This document shows, piece by piece, positions 1-9,086 of a stretch of DNA of 64,000 nucleotides. Within the stretch, counting starts at the first letter, position 1; each line of letters opens with the position of its first letter. The translations under genes were made by a program, and so were the position numbers. The DNA lies in NCBI RefSeq assembly GCF_900116565.1, contig NZ_FPCJ01000001.1, forward strand, positions 744,001 through 808,000, in the 5' to 3' direction. Under the pieces are notes generated by a model. The model saw only the letters and a program-made list of their open reading frames with translations, searched no databases and was not told the origin of the DNA. The stretch comes from Thermoflavifilum thermophilum. GTDB lineage: Bacteria > Bacteroidota > Bacteroidia > Chitinophagales > Chitinophagaceae.

Positions 1-418
1 CGGAAAAGATTTCGTTGATGGCTTCAATATCGTTGATGGTACGAGTAGTAAGCGTGCCAACCGGCGTGCGATCAAAATAGCGCAGATTCAGGCTGATGAT
101 TTTACGGTAAACTTCCATCCGCATATCGCGGATAACAGATTGTCCCAGTACGCTTGTAAGATAGGAAAAAGCAAAACGCATGAGGGTTTCCACCAACAGA
201 ATGCCTACCTGAATCACAGTAATCCAGATGACCATCTTCAACAGGTTGTTGGCAATATACCGGTCAACCGTCATCTGAATCAGGTAGGGCCTCACCGGCG
301 CAATGGCAGCCAGCAACACGGCCAGCACCACACTGGTGTAAAACAGGCGGCGATAAGGCCGGGCATACCGCAACAGCCGGCGCATTAACCCCACATCAAA
401 TATTTTCTTCTGGGACAA
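1..418 (-). CDS. ABC transporter, permease/ATPase fusion, N-terminal part (cut by window edge)
   Basis: The reading frame runs off the left edge. The visible part is an exporter-type transmembrane domain: a cytoplasmic lead (LRYARPYRR), a first hydrophobic helix, the segment IAPVRPYLIQMTVDRYI, a second helix, and a coupling region ending in FDRTPVGTLTTRTINDIEAI, which is typical of MsbA-like half transporters. The ATP-binding domain would lie outside the window. I placed the start at a TTG at 418, because the peptide MSQKKIFDVGLMRRLL then looks like relatives and a perfect -7 element TAAATTTG lies at 445-438. An ATG at 385 is the alternative. Substrate unknown; lipid or drug export is the usual role of the family. 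Confidence 0.85.
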   Translation of the reverse strand, partial: MSQKKIFDVGLMRRLLRYARPYRRLFYTSVVLAVLLAAIAPVRPYLIQMTVDRYIANNLLKMVIWITVIQVGILLVETLMRFAFSYLTSVLGQSVIRDMRMEVYRKIISLNLRYFDRTPVGTLTTRTINDIEAINEIFS

Positions 419-437
419 AAGCTACCACTTAAGTCTG

Positions 438-445
438 CAAATTTA
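438..445 (-). promoter_or_regulatory. -7 promoter element TAAATTTG for the ABC transporter gene
   Basis: Exact match to the Bacteroidota -7 consensus TAnnTTTG on the minus strand. The predicted transcript start is about 433, 15 bases before the TTG at 418. No well-spaced -33 TTG is visible. Confidence 0.5.
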
Positions 446-476
446 CGGATTCCATCGCAGGCATGTGGCAAACCCG

Positions 477-2711
477 TCAGGGTTCATCATCGGCTGCGGG
501 CCTATCGGCATTGTCCTGCATCAACTGATGATAAGCCTTGATAAAAATAGCGCCCATGTTTTTATGGGGCGGAATATAATCTTCAAACTGATCGTAATGC
601 GGTGTTTTCCGGAGTTCAACTGATAGTTGATTCCATAATTTTTCCCACACAATGTCTTTTCCCGCCAGGATCTGATCTTCAAGGGCTCGGATGATGGGTT
701 CATTGACAAACAAAGTACCCGTTTGTTTGGAAGAAATAATCTGTGCCTGAGGGGAAATTTGTAGTACAGATGCCAGGCTGTTATAACCTCCACACGAACC
801 AAGAATAACAATCCGGGCCGAACTCTGCAGCTGAGCGATAGTAGCATTTACATGATAGCTATGACCACGATGAATGTAAATGGTGGGATGAATTTGCTGG
901 GCATTCAAATAAGCACTGAGCTTGCTCATGGCCAGTTCATCCTGATCAGCATCGGCAAAAGGTAATTTCACGAAAATGGTAATGGGCTTGCCCCGCTGCG
1001 ATTCGATGGTGAGCCAATAGGTGTTTTTGGTAATCTTCCATTCACTGCCACGAAAGCTGCTCATAAAACTATTAAACGACTGAAAACCGTCTTTGTCGCC
1101 ATAAAACAACACCTCTTCATATACTCTTCCATCATCACCAACGAGGTTGGAAAAAGGCACTTTATCAATAGGTGGCAAATGAAATTTCCGGCTGATATCC
1201 CGCGACCACACTGAATCCTGCTGATCATGCACGCGACTGGAAAATAAGCTAGCAAGCAAAGCATAAATAACCTGTCCGCGTTTGTCCTGTTGCTTTTGCA
1301 TAGCCAGGAAATTCTTATCAACCTCCCTTCGCAAGAACTCCAGCAACCTGGGATCCCGAATGCTTCCAAATGCATCGGCTACATCTACGGCATCTTCCAG
1401 CGTTTCGGTTTTTTCCAGCCCGCTCACAAACTGTTGCATTAAAGCCGTAGAATTGGCTTCAGGCATAGACTGCAGAAAATCGTTCAGCGTATTATAGGCT
1501 GCAGCCATGGTGATAAATTTTTTAAAACGATCAAAATACACTGACATCAGCAACCAATCACCACGCGGTGGCTGCATGCGTTGCATCATGCGTTTGAACA
1601 AACCCACGTAACTCGACGTGTAAAGTTCTTCTTCTCCATTGATTAACAAATAATATATTTCCTGCGGGGTAAAGGCATCCACACAGGCAAATCGTACAGC
1701 ATCCAGCGTATCATGCAAATCATTGATAGTACGGATATAATGCAATGCTGCCCGTTTCACATTTTGTTCCATCCCTTTCAGATTGAGCACGGGCGTATCA
1801 TTTAACCATTTCCTGCGCATGTCAATCACTGTCTGCACACATAAACGGTAATATGCATCCTTATCCGGAATGATTTTTTCAAGTTGCTGAATCGTATATT
1901 GTTTATGCACCAATCCATCCAGAAAAGGCAAAATCTGAATTGCGTAAGGAGCCTGTCCGATGCGCACAATGGTTTGCACCAGTGAGTCAGGATTGCGCCG
2001 AATGGCGTTCCCTACTGCCGTATAGGATGTGGCATAATCATACACCCGCTGCGGATACAAGCGGGCTACCCTTGCAATGATGCTATCTGTAAAAGGTTCA
2101 TTCAAAAACTCAGCATACGGTCCTTGCAATGAACTAAGCACCTGCTCAGGATGTGCAGCCGCAAATGCGCGGAATAAAATGGTTTTGGCAACCCGATAAC
2201 CAAAATTATTGGGAAAAGCTTCAATGTTGATAAAACCTACTTGATAGGGCACATCATCCAGACAGCCTGCGATACTTTTACCCTGCATATCGGCCTGCAT
2301 CATCTCACGAAATTGCTTAATAAGTACAGGCGCCAGCAGGGCATCCAGCTCACCATGTTGCACCTGATAGGCATACAGGCTCAACACATGATAAAGGCCA
2401 TAAAGGTAGTAATACTTGATTCGATGTTCGTAGGCACTGCTTTCAACAAACAGCTGTATATCATTTACTTCCTTCGTGAGAGCTTCACGTGCCCGGGCTT
2501 CGCGGGCCTGCATATCTGTCGGGTGGGCATCATCCCTGGCCGTAGATGTATCTAACGTGGAATAAAGTGCATGTAAGGCTTCGGCCTGTGCATGATTGAT
2601 CTGTTCATGAATTAGCTGCCTGCTAATGGGCACGGAAATCCCGATGGTGTCCGGTTTTCCCGTGCCTAACAAATTCCATCCCAGCATCCAAATCAGTAAA
2701 TAATGCATCAT
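477..2711 (-). CDS. Secreted protein of unknown function with a C-terminal clan CD-like His/Cys motif
   Basis: I do not recognise a named family for this 744-residue protein. It starts with a hydrophobic segment (MMHYLLIWMLGWNLLG) that can serve as a signal peptide. Residues about 30-500 are alpha-helical in character without a clear repeat. The C-terminal 150 residues resemble the core of clan CD peptidases (caspase, gingipain, CHAT): a hydrophobic strand followed by HRGH (His617), then 23 residues later the strand ARIVILGSCGG (Cys640), then a segment SSKQTGTLFVNEP where CHAT and caspase proteins carry their next strand. The motif order is seen in the sequence; peptidase activity is inference. 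A promoter element lies at 2737-2730. The gene stands alone between the ABC transporter and the divergent phoB-like gene. Confidence 0.8.
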   Translation of the reverse strand: MMHYLLIWMLGWNLLGTGKPDTIGISVPISRQLIHEQINHAQAEALHALYSTLDTSTARDDAHPTDMQAREARAREALTKEVNDIQLFVESSAYEHRIKYYYLYGLYHVLSLYAYQVQHGELDALLAPVLIKQFREMMQADMQGKSIAGCLDDVPYQVGFINIEAFPNNFGYRVAKTILFRAFAAAHPEQVLSSLQGPYAEFLNEPFTDSIIARVARLYPQRVYDYATSYTAVGNAIRRNPDSLVQTIVRIGQAPYAIQILPFLDGLVHKQYTIQQLEKIIPDKDAYYRLCVQTVIDMRRKWLNDTPVLNLKGMEQNVKRAALHYIRTINDLHDTLDAVRFACVDAFTPQEIYYLLINGEEELYTSSYVGLFKRMMQRMQPPRGDWLLMSVYFDRFKKFITMAAAYNTLNDFLQSMPEANSTALMQQFVSGLEKTETLEDAVDVADAFGSIRDPRLLEFLRREVDKNFLAMQKQQDKRGQVIYALLASLFSSRVHDQQDSVWSRDISRKFHLPPIDKVPFSNLVGDDGRVYEEVLFYGDKDGFQSFNSFMSSFRGSEWKITKNTYWLTIESQRGKPITIFVKLPFADADQDELAMSKLSAYLNAQQIHPTIYIHRGHSYHVNATIAQLQSSARIVILGSCGGYNSLASVLQISPQAQIISSKQTGTLFVNEPIIRALEDQILAGKDIVWEKLWNQLSVELRKTPHYDQFEDYIPPHKNMGAIFIKAYHQLMQDNADRPAADDEP

Positions 2712-2729
2712 CTTTTTTTAAGCAGCTTG

Positions 2730-2737
2730 CAAATTTA
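2730..2737 (-). promoter_or_regulatory. -7 promoter element TAAATTTG for the gene at 477-2711
   Basis: Exact TAnnTTTG match on the minus strand. It predicts a transcript start near 2725, 14 bases before the ATG at 2711. It shares the 171-bp divergent gap with the phoB-like promoter. Confidence 0.5.
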
Positions 2738-2849
2738 CCGCCATTTTTTTCAAGCCTTACCTTATTAATCGTCTGCAAAACAGAAAGAATTTGGCTTGAA
2801 TTAACAATTTCATAATGTTAATTTTAAGTAAAAAAAATATGAACCCAAT

Positions 2850-2857
2850 TAAATTTG
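2850..2857 (+). promoter_or_regulatory. -7 promoter element TAAATTTG for the phoB-like gene
   Basis: Exact TAnnTTTG match. The predicted transcript start near 2862 lies 21 bases before the ATG at 2883. Upstream DNA (2800-2830) holds AT-rich half-matches such as ATTAACA, but not a regular repeat array. Confidence 0.5.
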
Positions 2858-2882
2858 CTTGTCAAAGGATTGAGTATTGATC

Positions 2883-3563
2883 ATGCAAACACCTTCTGCT
2901 GGCAGGATCCTGATAGTTGATGATGAACCCGATATCCTGGCTATTATTAGCTATAATCTGAAAAATGCCGGCTACGAAACTTTTGTTGCTACGGATGGTC
3001 AGGAAGCCATCGAAAAAGCCAGGGCACATCAGCCACACCTGATTATCCTGGATATCATGATGCCCGGAAAAAACGGATTGGAAGTGTGCCGGGAACTGAA
3101 AGCCCAGCCTGTGTTTCAGGATACCATGATTTTGTTTCTCACAGCTTTGAATGATGATGCACATGAAATGGAAGGCTTAAATCTGGGTGCAGATGATTAT
3201 GTAACAAAACCCATTAAACCTAATCTGCTGATCAGCCGGGTAAATGCCCTGTTCAGGCGCTTGAAAAAGCAGGATGCACCTGTGATGCAAATAGGGGATC
3301 TGATTATTGATTCCGAAAAATTTCATGTCGTTTACCAGGGAAAACCCGTGATACTGGCCAAAAAAGAGTTTGAACTGCTCAAACTTCTGGCATCGCGGCC
3401 AGGCAGGGTATTCATGCGCAATGAAATCCTCAATCAGGTGTGGGGAACAGACGTGATCGTGGGCGACCGAACTATAGATGTGCATATCCGCAAAATCAGG
3501 CAAAAATTAGGTGCAGACCTGATCTCTACCGTAAAAGGCGTGGGCTATAAATTCGAAGGTTAA
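2883..3563 (+). CDS. phoB: OmpR/PhoB-family response regulator, PhoB-like
   Basis: This is a DNA-binding response regulator of 226 residues with the normal two-domain build. Residues 1-120 are a receiver: acidic pair DDE at 13-15, phospho-acceptor Asp57 in LIILDIMMPG, Thr87, and Lys109 in the TKP motif. Residues about 130-226 are a winged helix ending in RTIDVHIRKIRQKL and VKGVGYKFEG, the standard OmpR-family recognition region. I chose the ATG at 2883 rather than a TTG six bases upstream. The histidine kinase gene follows after 79 bp on the same strand, so they form a pair. The kinase architecture and the 11-bp repeat arrays in front of two nearby genes suggest PhoB rather than another OmpR member, but the signal sensed is not proven. 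Confidence 0.88.
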   Translation: MQTPSAGRILIVDDEPDILAIISYNLKNAGYETFVATDGQEAIEKARAHQPHLIILDIMMPGKNGLEVCRELKAQPVFQDTMILFLTALNDDAHEMEGLNLGADDYVTKPIKPNLLISRVNALFRRLKKQDAPVMQIGDLIIDSEKFHVVYQGKPVILAKKEFELLKLLASRPGRVFMRNEILNQVWGTDVIVGDRTIDVHIRKIRQKLGADLISTVKGVGYKFEG

Positions 3564-3642
3564 ACGCCATCTTTTTTCTTCCCGCAGGCTTTTCTTTTTT
3601 GTACGTGTATTCTTGCTATATTTGAAACAATAGCCTGTTGCT

Positions 3643-4695
3643 ATGTTATTTAATGACAAAAACCTTTCAACGGGTAAATTATCCTTTCTCAGTGCCATCA
3701 TCATCGGTATAGTTGCGATGCTGGTAGGCGCCCTGATGCACCTGCATATACTTCAGCTTTTGTGGCTAAGCCTTGTCACATGGGCTGCAGCATTTGCTAT
3801 CATCCGCTATGTGATGGAAAAATTCCTGTACCGAAAAATCAAACTAATCTATAAACTCATTTACCAAACCAAAGCTACACCGCAAGAAGAGTTCTTTCAG
3901 AGTCACGTGCTTCCCAAACCCACGCTGGAAGAGGTGCAACACGATGTGGAATTATGGGCATCCCAGCAACGCAATGAGCTGGAAGTATTACGCAAAAACG
4001 AAAAATTCAGAAAGGAATTTCTGATGAATCTTTCTCATGAACTGAAAACACCCATTTTTGCCATTCAGGGATATATTCACACCTTGCTTGATGGCGCCAT
4101 TGAAGATGCAGAAGTGAACCGCACTTTTCTGAAGAATGCAGCCAAAAATATTGACCGTTTATGCAGACTGATTGATGATGTAGATGAAATCTCCCGCCTG
4201 GAAAGCGGCGAAATTCAGTTGAATAAAGAAGCTTTTGTAATCCAGGATTTAATTAAGGATGTATTTGATTTGCTGTCCCTGAAGGCCGCTCAGAAAAATA
4301 TTCAGTTTTACCTGAAGAAAGGATGTGAAACTCCGGTTACTGTGTATGCTGATAAAGAAAGGATACGTGAGGTACTGATTAACCTGATTGATAATTCCAT
4401 CAAATACGGAAAGCGGGACGGACATACTTTTGCAAGCGTGTACAACACGGATGAACAACATGTACTGATTGAAATTTCTGATGACGGAATCGGCATCGCA
4501 GAAGAACATTTAACCAGGGTTTTTGAACGTTTTTACCGGACTGATAAGGCACGCAGCAGGGACGCAGGTGGTACCGGTCTTGGTCTGGCTATTGTAAAAC
4601 ATATCATCGAAGCACACGGACAAACCATTCACGTACGCAGCAAGCCTGATATCGGTTCTACTTTTGGATTCACTCTCGAATTATTCCGGGAATAA
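3643..4695 (+). CDS. phoR: Sensor histidine kinase, PhoR-like
   Basis: This membrane kinase has 350 residues. Two adjacent hydrophobic helices at about 15-60 leave almost no periplasmic loop, as in PhoR proteins that sense through other membrane proteins. After a linker come the dimerisation domain with the phospho-accepting His132 (NLSHELKTP) and the ATPase domain with the N box NLIDNSIKYG, G1 box DDGIGI, F box FERFYR and G2 box GGTGLGLAIVKHI. It lies 79 bp downstream of the response regulator and should phosphorylate it. No PAS domain is obvious between the helices and the dimerisation domain. A strong hairpin follows the gene. Confidence 0.88.
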   Translation: MLFNDKNLSTGKLSFLSAIIIGIVAMLVGALMHLHILQLLWLSLVTWAAAFAIIRYVMEKFLYRKIKLIYKLIYQTKATPQEEFFQSHVLPKPTLEEVQHDVELWASQQRNELEVLRKNEKFRKEFLMNLSHELKTPIFAIQGYIHTLLDGAIEDAEVNRTFLKNAAKNIDRLCRLIDDVDEISRLESGEIQLNKEAFVIQDLIKDVFDLLSLKAAQKNIQFYLKKGCETPVTVYADKERIREVLINLIDNSIKYGKRDGHTFASVYNTDEQHVLIEISDDGIGIAEEHLTRVFERFYRTDKARSRDAGGTGLGLAIVKHIIEAHGQTIHVRSKPDIGSTFGFTLELFRE

Positions 4696-4699
4696 AACA

Positions 4700-4730
4700 G
4701 GTATCGCCTCGCATTGTGCGAGACGATACC
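4700..4730. terminator. Hairpin between convergent phoR-like gene and lipoprotein gene
   Basis: A 14-bp stem with one mismatch (GGTATCGCCTCGCA against TGCGAGACGATACC) and a 3-base loop TTG. On the minus strand it is followed by TGTTTTATT, so it looks best as the terminator of the lipoprotein gene; it may also stop transcripts leaving the kinase gene. Confidence 0.75.
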
Positions 4731-4782
4731 CTACACCATCACTGCTTGTATATAGATGAAAAGCAGCCTGAAGAAATACAGC

Positions 4783-6153
4783 TTATTTATTCCATACCGT
4801 CCATCCCTGCGTCCAGTCATCTGTTCCGATAGCACCAATAAAATTTACTTTCTGGAAGAAACTATCATTAAATTTTCCATCAAATTTTGCTCCGCTCAAC
4901 GCAAGAGAACCTGTTTTGGGTTTTACATTAGGCTGAGCATTGTTAAATGGATCTGTAAGCTGAATATCTGCTGGGTTGGTAAATATTGTACTGCTATCAC
5001 GGCCTGTTACCAGAGTTTTTAAGGCAGCAGCAGATAAGATGGTTGTGTCATTTAGTTTATCTACCTGGGTTACATTGTTTACAGCATGCAAGAAAGAATT
5101 ACGGAAACCGCTTATTCCATCTTTGTAATACTGTGCAGTGGGATCGTTGTCAATATCCAGCCCCGCTTTCTGACCACCTATTACAATGGAATTCACCATC
5201 TCAAACTGTGCTCCTCTTCTCCAACGCATGCCATATCCATAATCCGCACTGGTATTGGATGCATTATTGGGTCCAATAGCTGTAAAATTGGAAAGCAATG
5301 GGTGAGTAACAGGTGTAGCCGTGAAAGGCTTGGATGAACCATTGGTATTGTCCACTTCAAAATTGTTAGATAAATCACCGCCCGATTTTTTATCGGTAAA
5401 ACCTGGATCTTTAATAGAAATGGCAAACTGAATCTTCCCATGAAAACCATCGTCCATATCATAATCATCATCTGCACAATTGTAAGCAATCAAATACCTG
5501 CAGTTAACAGATCCTCCAAAAAATTCAAAAGCATCATCCAAACCGCGTATCACTTGTATATATTCAACTGTGGTTCCATCCCCCACGGCATACAGTGAGA
5601 GGCCATTGATTTCATCATCTGGATTCACGGCCTTCCCAGCATATTCAATGCGTACATATCTCAACACACCAGAATTGTCATGATCATCGTTTCCACCAAA
5701 TAATTTATGTTTATCATCCACGCCACCTTCCAGCACGGCATGATTCCCATTGCCTGTAGCCTTGCCTACCAATACCACGCCTCCTAAATCACCTGGCTTG
5801 GGATTAGGCTCTGCAGAGGTAAAAACAATGGGTTTATCCTTTGTGCCTTGTGCTATAATTTTTGCTCCTTTGTAAATAACCAGCACACCTGCTGAATCCT
5901 TATTGCTGATGATTTTAGTTCCTGCTTCAATAGTTAATATCGCCGGTGAATCCACATACACATATCCTCGAAGCCTGTACACCTTATTGCTACTCCAGGT
6001 AGTATTGCTAGTGATAATTCCTCTTATGTTAATAGTATCAGGAGAGGTTGTTACCGGAGGTTGAGGAGTTGGATTGTCACTGTTTTTAGAACAAGCGCCC
6101 ATGATAGCTGATACAGCAATCAAGCAGAATAAAAATGTCTGTTTCATACTCAT
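4783..6153 (-). CDS. Surface lipoprotein with parallel beta-helix character, next to a TonB receptor
   Basis: The protein has about 456 residues. It begins with a lipoprotein signal ending in IMGAC, with the modified Cys at residue 21, followed by an Asn/Pro/Thr-rich tether. The body is rich in short beta-strand turns (TIEAGTKIISNKDSAGVLVIYKGAKIIA and similar, at 60-130) and Asp/Gly/Asn-rich loops such as NCADDDYDMDDGF, which suggest a right-handed beta-helix or a calcium-binding surface protein. Genes of this kind are common beside TonB receptors in Bacteroidota, and here the receptor gene lies 108 bp upstream on the same strand. Its promoter carries four 11-bp repeats, so PhoB-type control is likely. 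ATG 6153 or 6147 is the start; a longer start at 6171 lies upstream of the predicted transcript start. The ligand is unknown. Confidence 0.8.
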   Translation of the reverse strand: MSMKQTFLFCLIAVSAIMGACSKNSDNPTPQPPVTTSPDTINIRGIITSNTTWSSNKVYRLRGYVYVDSPAILTIEAGTKIISNKDSAGVLVIYKGAKIIAQGTKDKPIVFTSAEPNPKPGDLGGVVLVGKATGNGNHAVLEGGVDDKHKLFGGNDDHDNSGVLRYVRIEYAGKAVNPDDEINGLSLYAVGDGTTVEYIQVIRGLDDAFEFFGGSVNCRYLIAYNCADDDYDMDDGFHGKIQFAISIKDPGFTDKKSGGDLSNNFEVDNTNGSSKPFTATPVTHPLLSNFTAIGPNNASNTSADYGYGMRWRRGAQFEMVNSIVIGGQKAGLDIDNDPTAQYYKDGISGFRNSFLHAVNNVTQVDKLNDTTILSAAALKTLVTGRDSSTIFTNPADIQLTDPFNNAQPNVKPKTGSLALSGAKFDGKFNDSFFQKVNFIGAIGTDDWTQGWTVWNK

Positions 6154-6168
6154 AATTTTGATTTTAAA

Positions 6169-6176
6169 CAAATGTG
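6169..6176 (-). promoter_or_regulatory. -7 element CACATTTG of the lipoprotein promoter
   Basis: Matches TAnnTTTG at seven of eight bases on the minus strand. It starts 5 bases after the last 11-bp repeat unit, exactly as in the TonB receptor promoter. The predicted transcript start near 6164 rules out the upstream start at 6171. Confidence 0.55.
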
Positions 6177-6181
6177 AAATG

Positions 6182-6225
6182 AAATTGTAAATTGCTTGTT
6201 AATAAGTCATGAAATCAATATGAAA
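6182..6225 (-). promoter_or_regulatory. Array of four 11-bp repeats, probable Pho box, before the lipoprotein gene
   Basis: Reading the minus strand, four units begin at 6225, 6214, 6203 and 6192: TTTCATATTGA, TTTCATGACTT, ATTAACAAGCA, ATTTACAATTT. The first seven bases of each fit TTnAYA-like cores. PhoB-type regulators bind direct repeats with an 11-bp period just upstream of the -10 region. The same layout occurs before the TonB receptor gene. Binding by the neighbouring regulator is inference. Confidence 0.6.
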
Positions 6226-6260
6226 TTTTTGCAACTACATGCTTATCCATAATAATCAAA

Positions 6261-9050
6261 TCACCGTGAAATCAGATAACGCAGGGAAATGCTGGCTGTT
6301 AAACCTTCTTGTATATCAGATATGATTCGGTCCTGATTCGGGTCAAACCGTATATGCGATGTATTGCCATATTTGTAATAAAGTTGTGTATGCTGCATCA
6401 AAAGATTAGATAAGGTGAGCCGACATTGAAAACGCTGGTGGGAAAATTTTTTGCTTACCTGAAAATCAAGCATGTTTCTGGGACGTTCATACGTATCCAG
6501 CCCATCATTTTCTCCTCTGAACATCATACTCTCGCCATTTCGATTAAACAACACCGAGAGTGAAAAATCACCTCGATCAGATGCATAAGTGATCCCTGCA
6601 TTGATCATATATTTTGATAATCCCTGTAACGGGCGACGCTGATGCTGACCCTGAAAATTCACCCCACCATCCAGGTATGAAAAATTACCATACAGGAAAA
6701 TATGATTCCAGAAAGAGGAGTGAATGAGGAAATTTAGCTTTTTGTTCATTTCCAGTTCAAAACCATAATCGTAAGCATGATCAGCATTATCATAAGAAAG
6801 TACATCATTGCCCAGATTTACCTGTTCGACAGGCTGCTGAAAATGCTTGTAAAACAAGGAAAATGAAAAGATTTCATCTGCTGCAGGATAATATTCTACA
6901 CGCAAATCCAGATTATCCTGTAAAGAACGTTTCAATTCAGAATTACCGGAAATAATAAAATTTCTTTTGTAATCATAATACCGATAAGGAGCCAACTCGC
7001 GGAATTCAGGCCGGTTTACTGAACGATAATATCCCAGTCTGATATCCACCTGGGGCTGCACATAATAGGTAACGTTTAGGGAAGGCAGTAAATCCAGATT
7101 TTCATATTTCTGTGTAGGCTGATTCAGCGAAATCAACTGCTGAAAATTATATTCAGTCCTAAGTCCCCATGTGAGCTGAAGAAGATTTCTAAAAAAATGA
7201 TTTTCCATCATCACATAAGCAGCGGCAAGATGAGCTTTACCGGTATAGTCTTTTGTGTTTTGAGGAATATTGGCTAATAAAATTCGGTAATGATTGATGT
7301 TGGTATCAGAAAATAAATTTTCGATGGTTACATCTTTGCTGATATCAATAACTGCTCCCCGACCATAAGGATCCAGATCGCTGGCATAGCCCAATGCAAG
7401 AATGCTGAACAATCTTTGCCGGTATGTTTCAGATATGCCTGCTTTCAGCAACTGGGTTTGCGCATGCCACTTGATAGGAACACTCAGGCTAATCTGCGCG
7501 TTGTAAATATCTTCATGCAGTCTCGAATAAATACGGGCTGCTGTATTGACAGCCGGACTGTTTTCATTGGACAGATACAACGCATAGTTGCTGTTTTTCT
7601 TTTCAAGCGTAAGGATGCGTTGATCAGGTTCTAAACGATATGATCTTCCGTAAGAAGCTGTCCAGCCTATGCGAAGATGATTATTTCCCATCTGATGCGA
7701 ACCTAAGAGTTGCGTCAGGTATAAACCCTGCTGGGTGATGTGTTGATTCTGGCTATATATAGGATTAACCTGATCAGAACCCACAAAAATTTTTCCTGTC
7801 CTTATATAAAAATCATTATGGAATTCATTGCTTGCAAATGTTATCCATGTCAGTTTGCTGTGAGCGGAAGAATACGCTATATTGAACAATGCTCCAGTGC
7901 GTACTTTTTTCTGAAATATATCGCTTTGAAGGTCATAAATCTCTTCCTTGTTGAGCAGATATTGCGCCTGATCCTGATCCAATACCTGATGGCTATTGTT
8001 GTATGAAACAGCAGCCATATAGCCGATTTTCTTTCCAGAATGAAAGGTAAGGGTGTTACCTCCTGCCAGTTGCAAGCTGAAAGGGAGAAAACTGGAAGGC
8101 TGGGAAACAGCGCCGAAGGTATTGGGGAACTGCCGGGTAATGGATATTTTCTGATCAGGACTGAGGGTGGCATATTGCTGGCGCACCAGCTGAAAGGCCG
8201 ATGGCAAGTTGCGCGATTGACCGACCCATCCCAGAAAATCCAGATTGCCTTTCGACCTGCCTGTATAAAAATGCCTGAATGTAGTTTGGCTGTTGTAGCC
8301 GGTGCCAAGAGATACAGAAAAATAAGGCAATGCAGGAAAATCCCGGGTCCGCACCTGAATAGCCCCGCCAGCTGCATCACCTGGCAAATCGGGAGTCAAG
8401 GTTTTATAAACCACAACCTGATCCACCATTTCCGACGGAATGATATCAAAGGAAAAAGCCTTTGCATCGGGCTCGGTGGAGGGGGCGGGGGCATGGTTTA
8501 ACAAGGTTTCGTTGTATCGTGCGGCAAGGCCCCGTACCACCGCAAATTTTCCATCTTCTACACGCACACCGCTGATGCGCTGAAGCACATCACCCATGTG
8601 TTTATCCGGCGAGCGGGCAATCATGTCGGCCGATATCCCATCACTGATCACGGGCTGTTTTTTTCGATCCGCATACAAGGCTTGTATGGAATTCTGCTGG
8701 AAAGAAGCCGTTACCACAATCTCAGATAAACGTGCAGAGGCTGCCCGCTCCAGCCCTACATTCAAGGTAGTGATAGTACCAGGTTCTACCTTTACACCTG
8801 TAATGATTTTTGTCTGATATCCAAGATATCTGAACAGCAAAGTATATTCACCGGCGGGAACCTGCCGAAGCAAATACTGACCATCCACATCGGAAATCGC
8901 TCCCTGCGAAGAGCCTTGCAGAATAACAGTTACTCCGGCCAATGCATTTTCTCCTTCCTGTGCATATGTTTTACCTGAAATGATACCATACACCTGAGCC
9001 TGTGACAAAAAAGAAATGCCAACCATGCAAAAGAGTAGTAATAATCTCAT
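6261..9050 (-). CDS. TonB-dependent outer-membrane receptor with carboxypeptidase-regulatory-like domain
   Basis: The protein has 929 residues. It begins with a signal peptide (MRLLLLFCMVGISFLSQAQ), then a CarboxypepD-regulatory-like beta-sandwich at about 20-105 (AGVTVILQGSS, DVDGQYLLRQVPAGEY), a TonB-box-like SEIVVTAS, a plug domain at about 135-240 (LQRISGVRVEDGKFAVVRG, DIIPSEMVDQVVVYK) and a long 22-strand-type barrel ending in LRYLISR. It imports a ligand across the outer membrane with TonB energy. Its partner is probably the lipoprotein encoded just downstream. I chose the ATG at 9050, because the promoter and repeat array place the transcript start near 9069, just inside the longer frame that begins at 9071. 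The cargo may be a phosphorus source, given the Pho-like promoter, but the sequence does not show it. Confidence 0.9.
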   Translation of the reverse strand: MRLLLLFCMVGISFLSQAQVYGIISGKTYAQEGENALAGVTVILQGSSQGAISDVDGQYLLRQVPAGEYTLLFRYLGYQTKIITGVKVEPGTITTLNVGLERAASARLSEIVVTASFQQNSIQALYADRKKQPVISDGISADMIARSPDKHMGDVLQRISGVRVEDGKFAVVRGLAARYNETLLNHAPAPSTEPDAKAFSFDIIPSEMVDQVVVYKTLTPDLPGDAAGGAIQVRTRDFPALPYFSVSLGTGYNSQTTFRHFYTGRSKGNLDFLGWVGQSRNLPSAFQLVRQQYATLSPDQKISITRQFPNTFGAVSQPSSFLPFSLQLAGGNTLTFHSGKKIGYMAAVSYNNSHQVLDQDQAQYLLNKEEIYDLQSDIFQKKVRTGALFNIAYSSAHSKLTWITFASNEFHNDFYIRTGKIFVGSDQVNPIYSQNQHITQQGLYLTQLLGSHQMGNNHLRIGWTASYGRSYRLEPDQRILTLEKKNSNYALYLSNENSPAVNTAARIYSRLHEDIYNAQISLSVPIKWHAQTQLLKAGISETYRQRLFSILALGYASDLDPYGRGAVIDISKDVTIENLFSDTNINHYRILLANIPQNTKDYTGKAHLAAAYVMMENHFFRNLLQLTWGLRTEYNFQQLISLNQPTQKYENLDLLPSLNVTYYVQPQVDIRLGYYRSVNRPEFRELAPYRYYDYKRNFIISGNSELKRSLQDNLDLRVEYYPAADEIFSFSLFYKHFQQPVEQVNLGNDVLSYDNADHAYDYGFELEMNKKLNFLIHSSFWNHIFLYGNFSYLDGGVNFQGQHQRRPLQGLSKYMINAGITYASDRGDFSLSVLFNRNGESMMFRGENDGLDTYERPRNMLDFQVSKKFSHQRFQCRLTLSNLLMQHTQLYYKYGNTSHIRFDPNQDRIISDIQEGLTASISLRYLISR

Positions 9051-9073
9051 CCCTCTTATGTTTTCGAACACTG

Positions 9074-9081
9074 CAAAATTT
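9074..9081 (-). promoter_or_regulatory. -7 element AAATTTTG of the TonB receptor promoter
   Basis: Seven of eight bases match TAnnTTTG on the minus strand. It begins 5 bases after the fourth 11-bp repeat, as in the lipoprotein promoter. Predicted transcript start near 9069. Confidence 0.55.
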
Positions 9082-9086
9082 CCTGC

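Noticed and set aside
2800-2849. Pho-box-like half-sites (ATTAACA, TTTTAAG) before the phoB-like gene
   Set aside because: They do not keep a regular 11-bp series and are not in register with the -7 element at 2850, so autoregulation is not supported.
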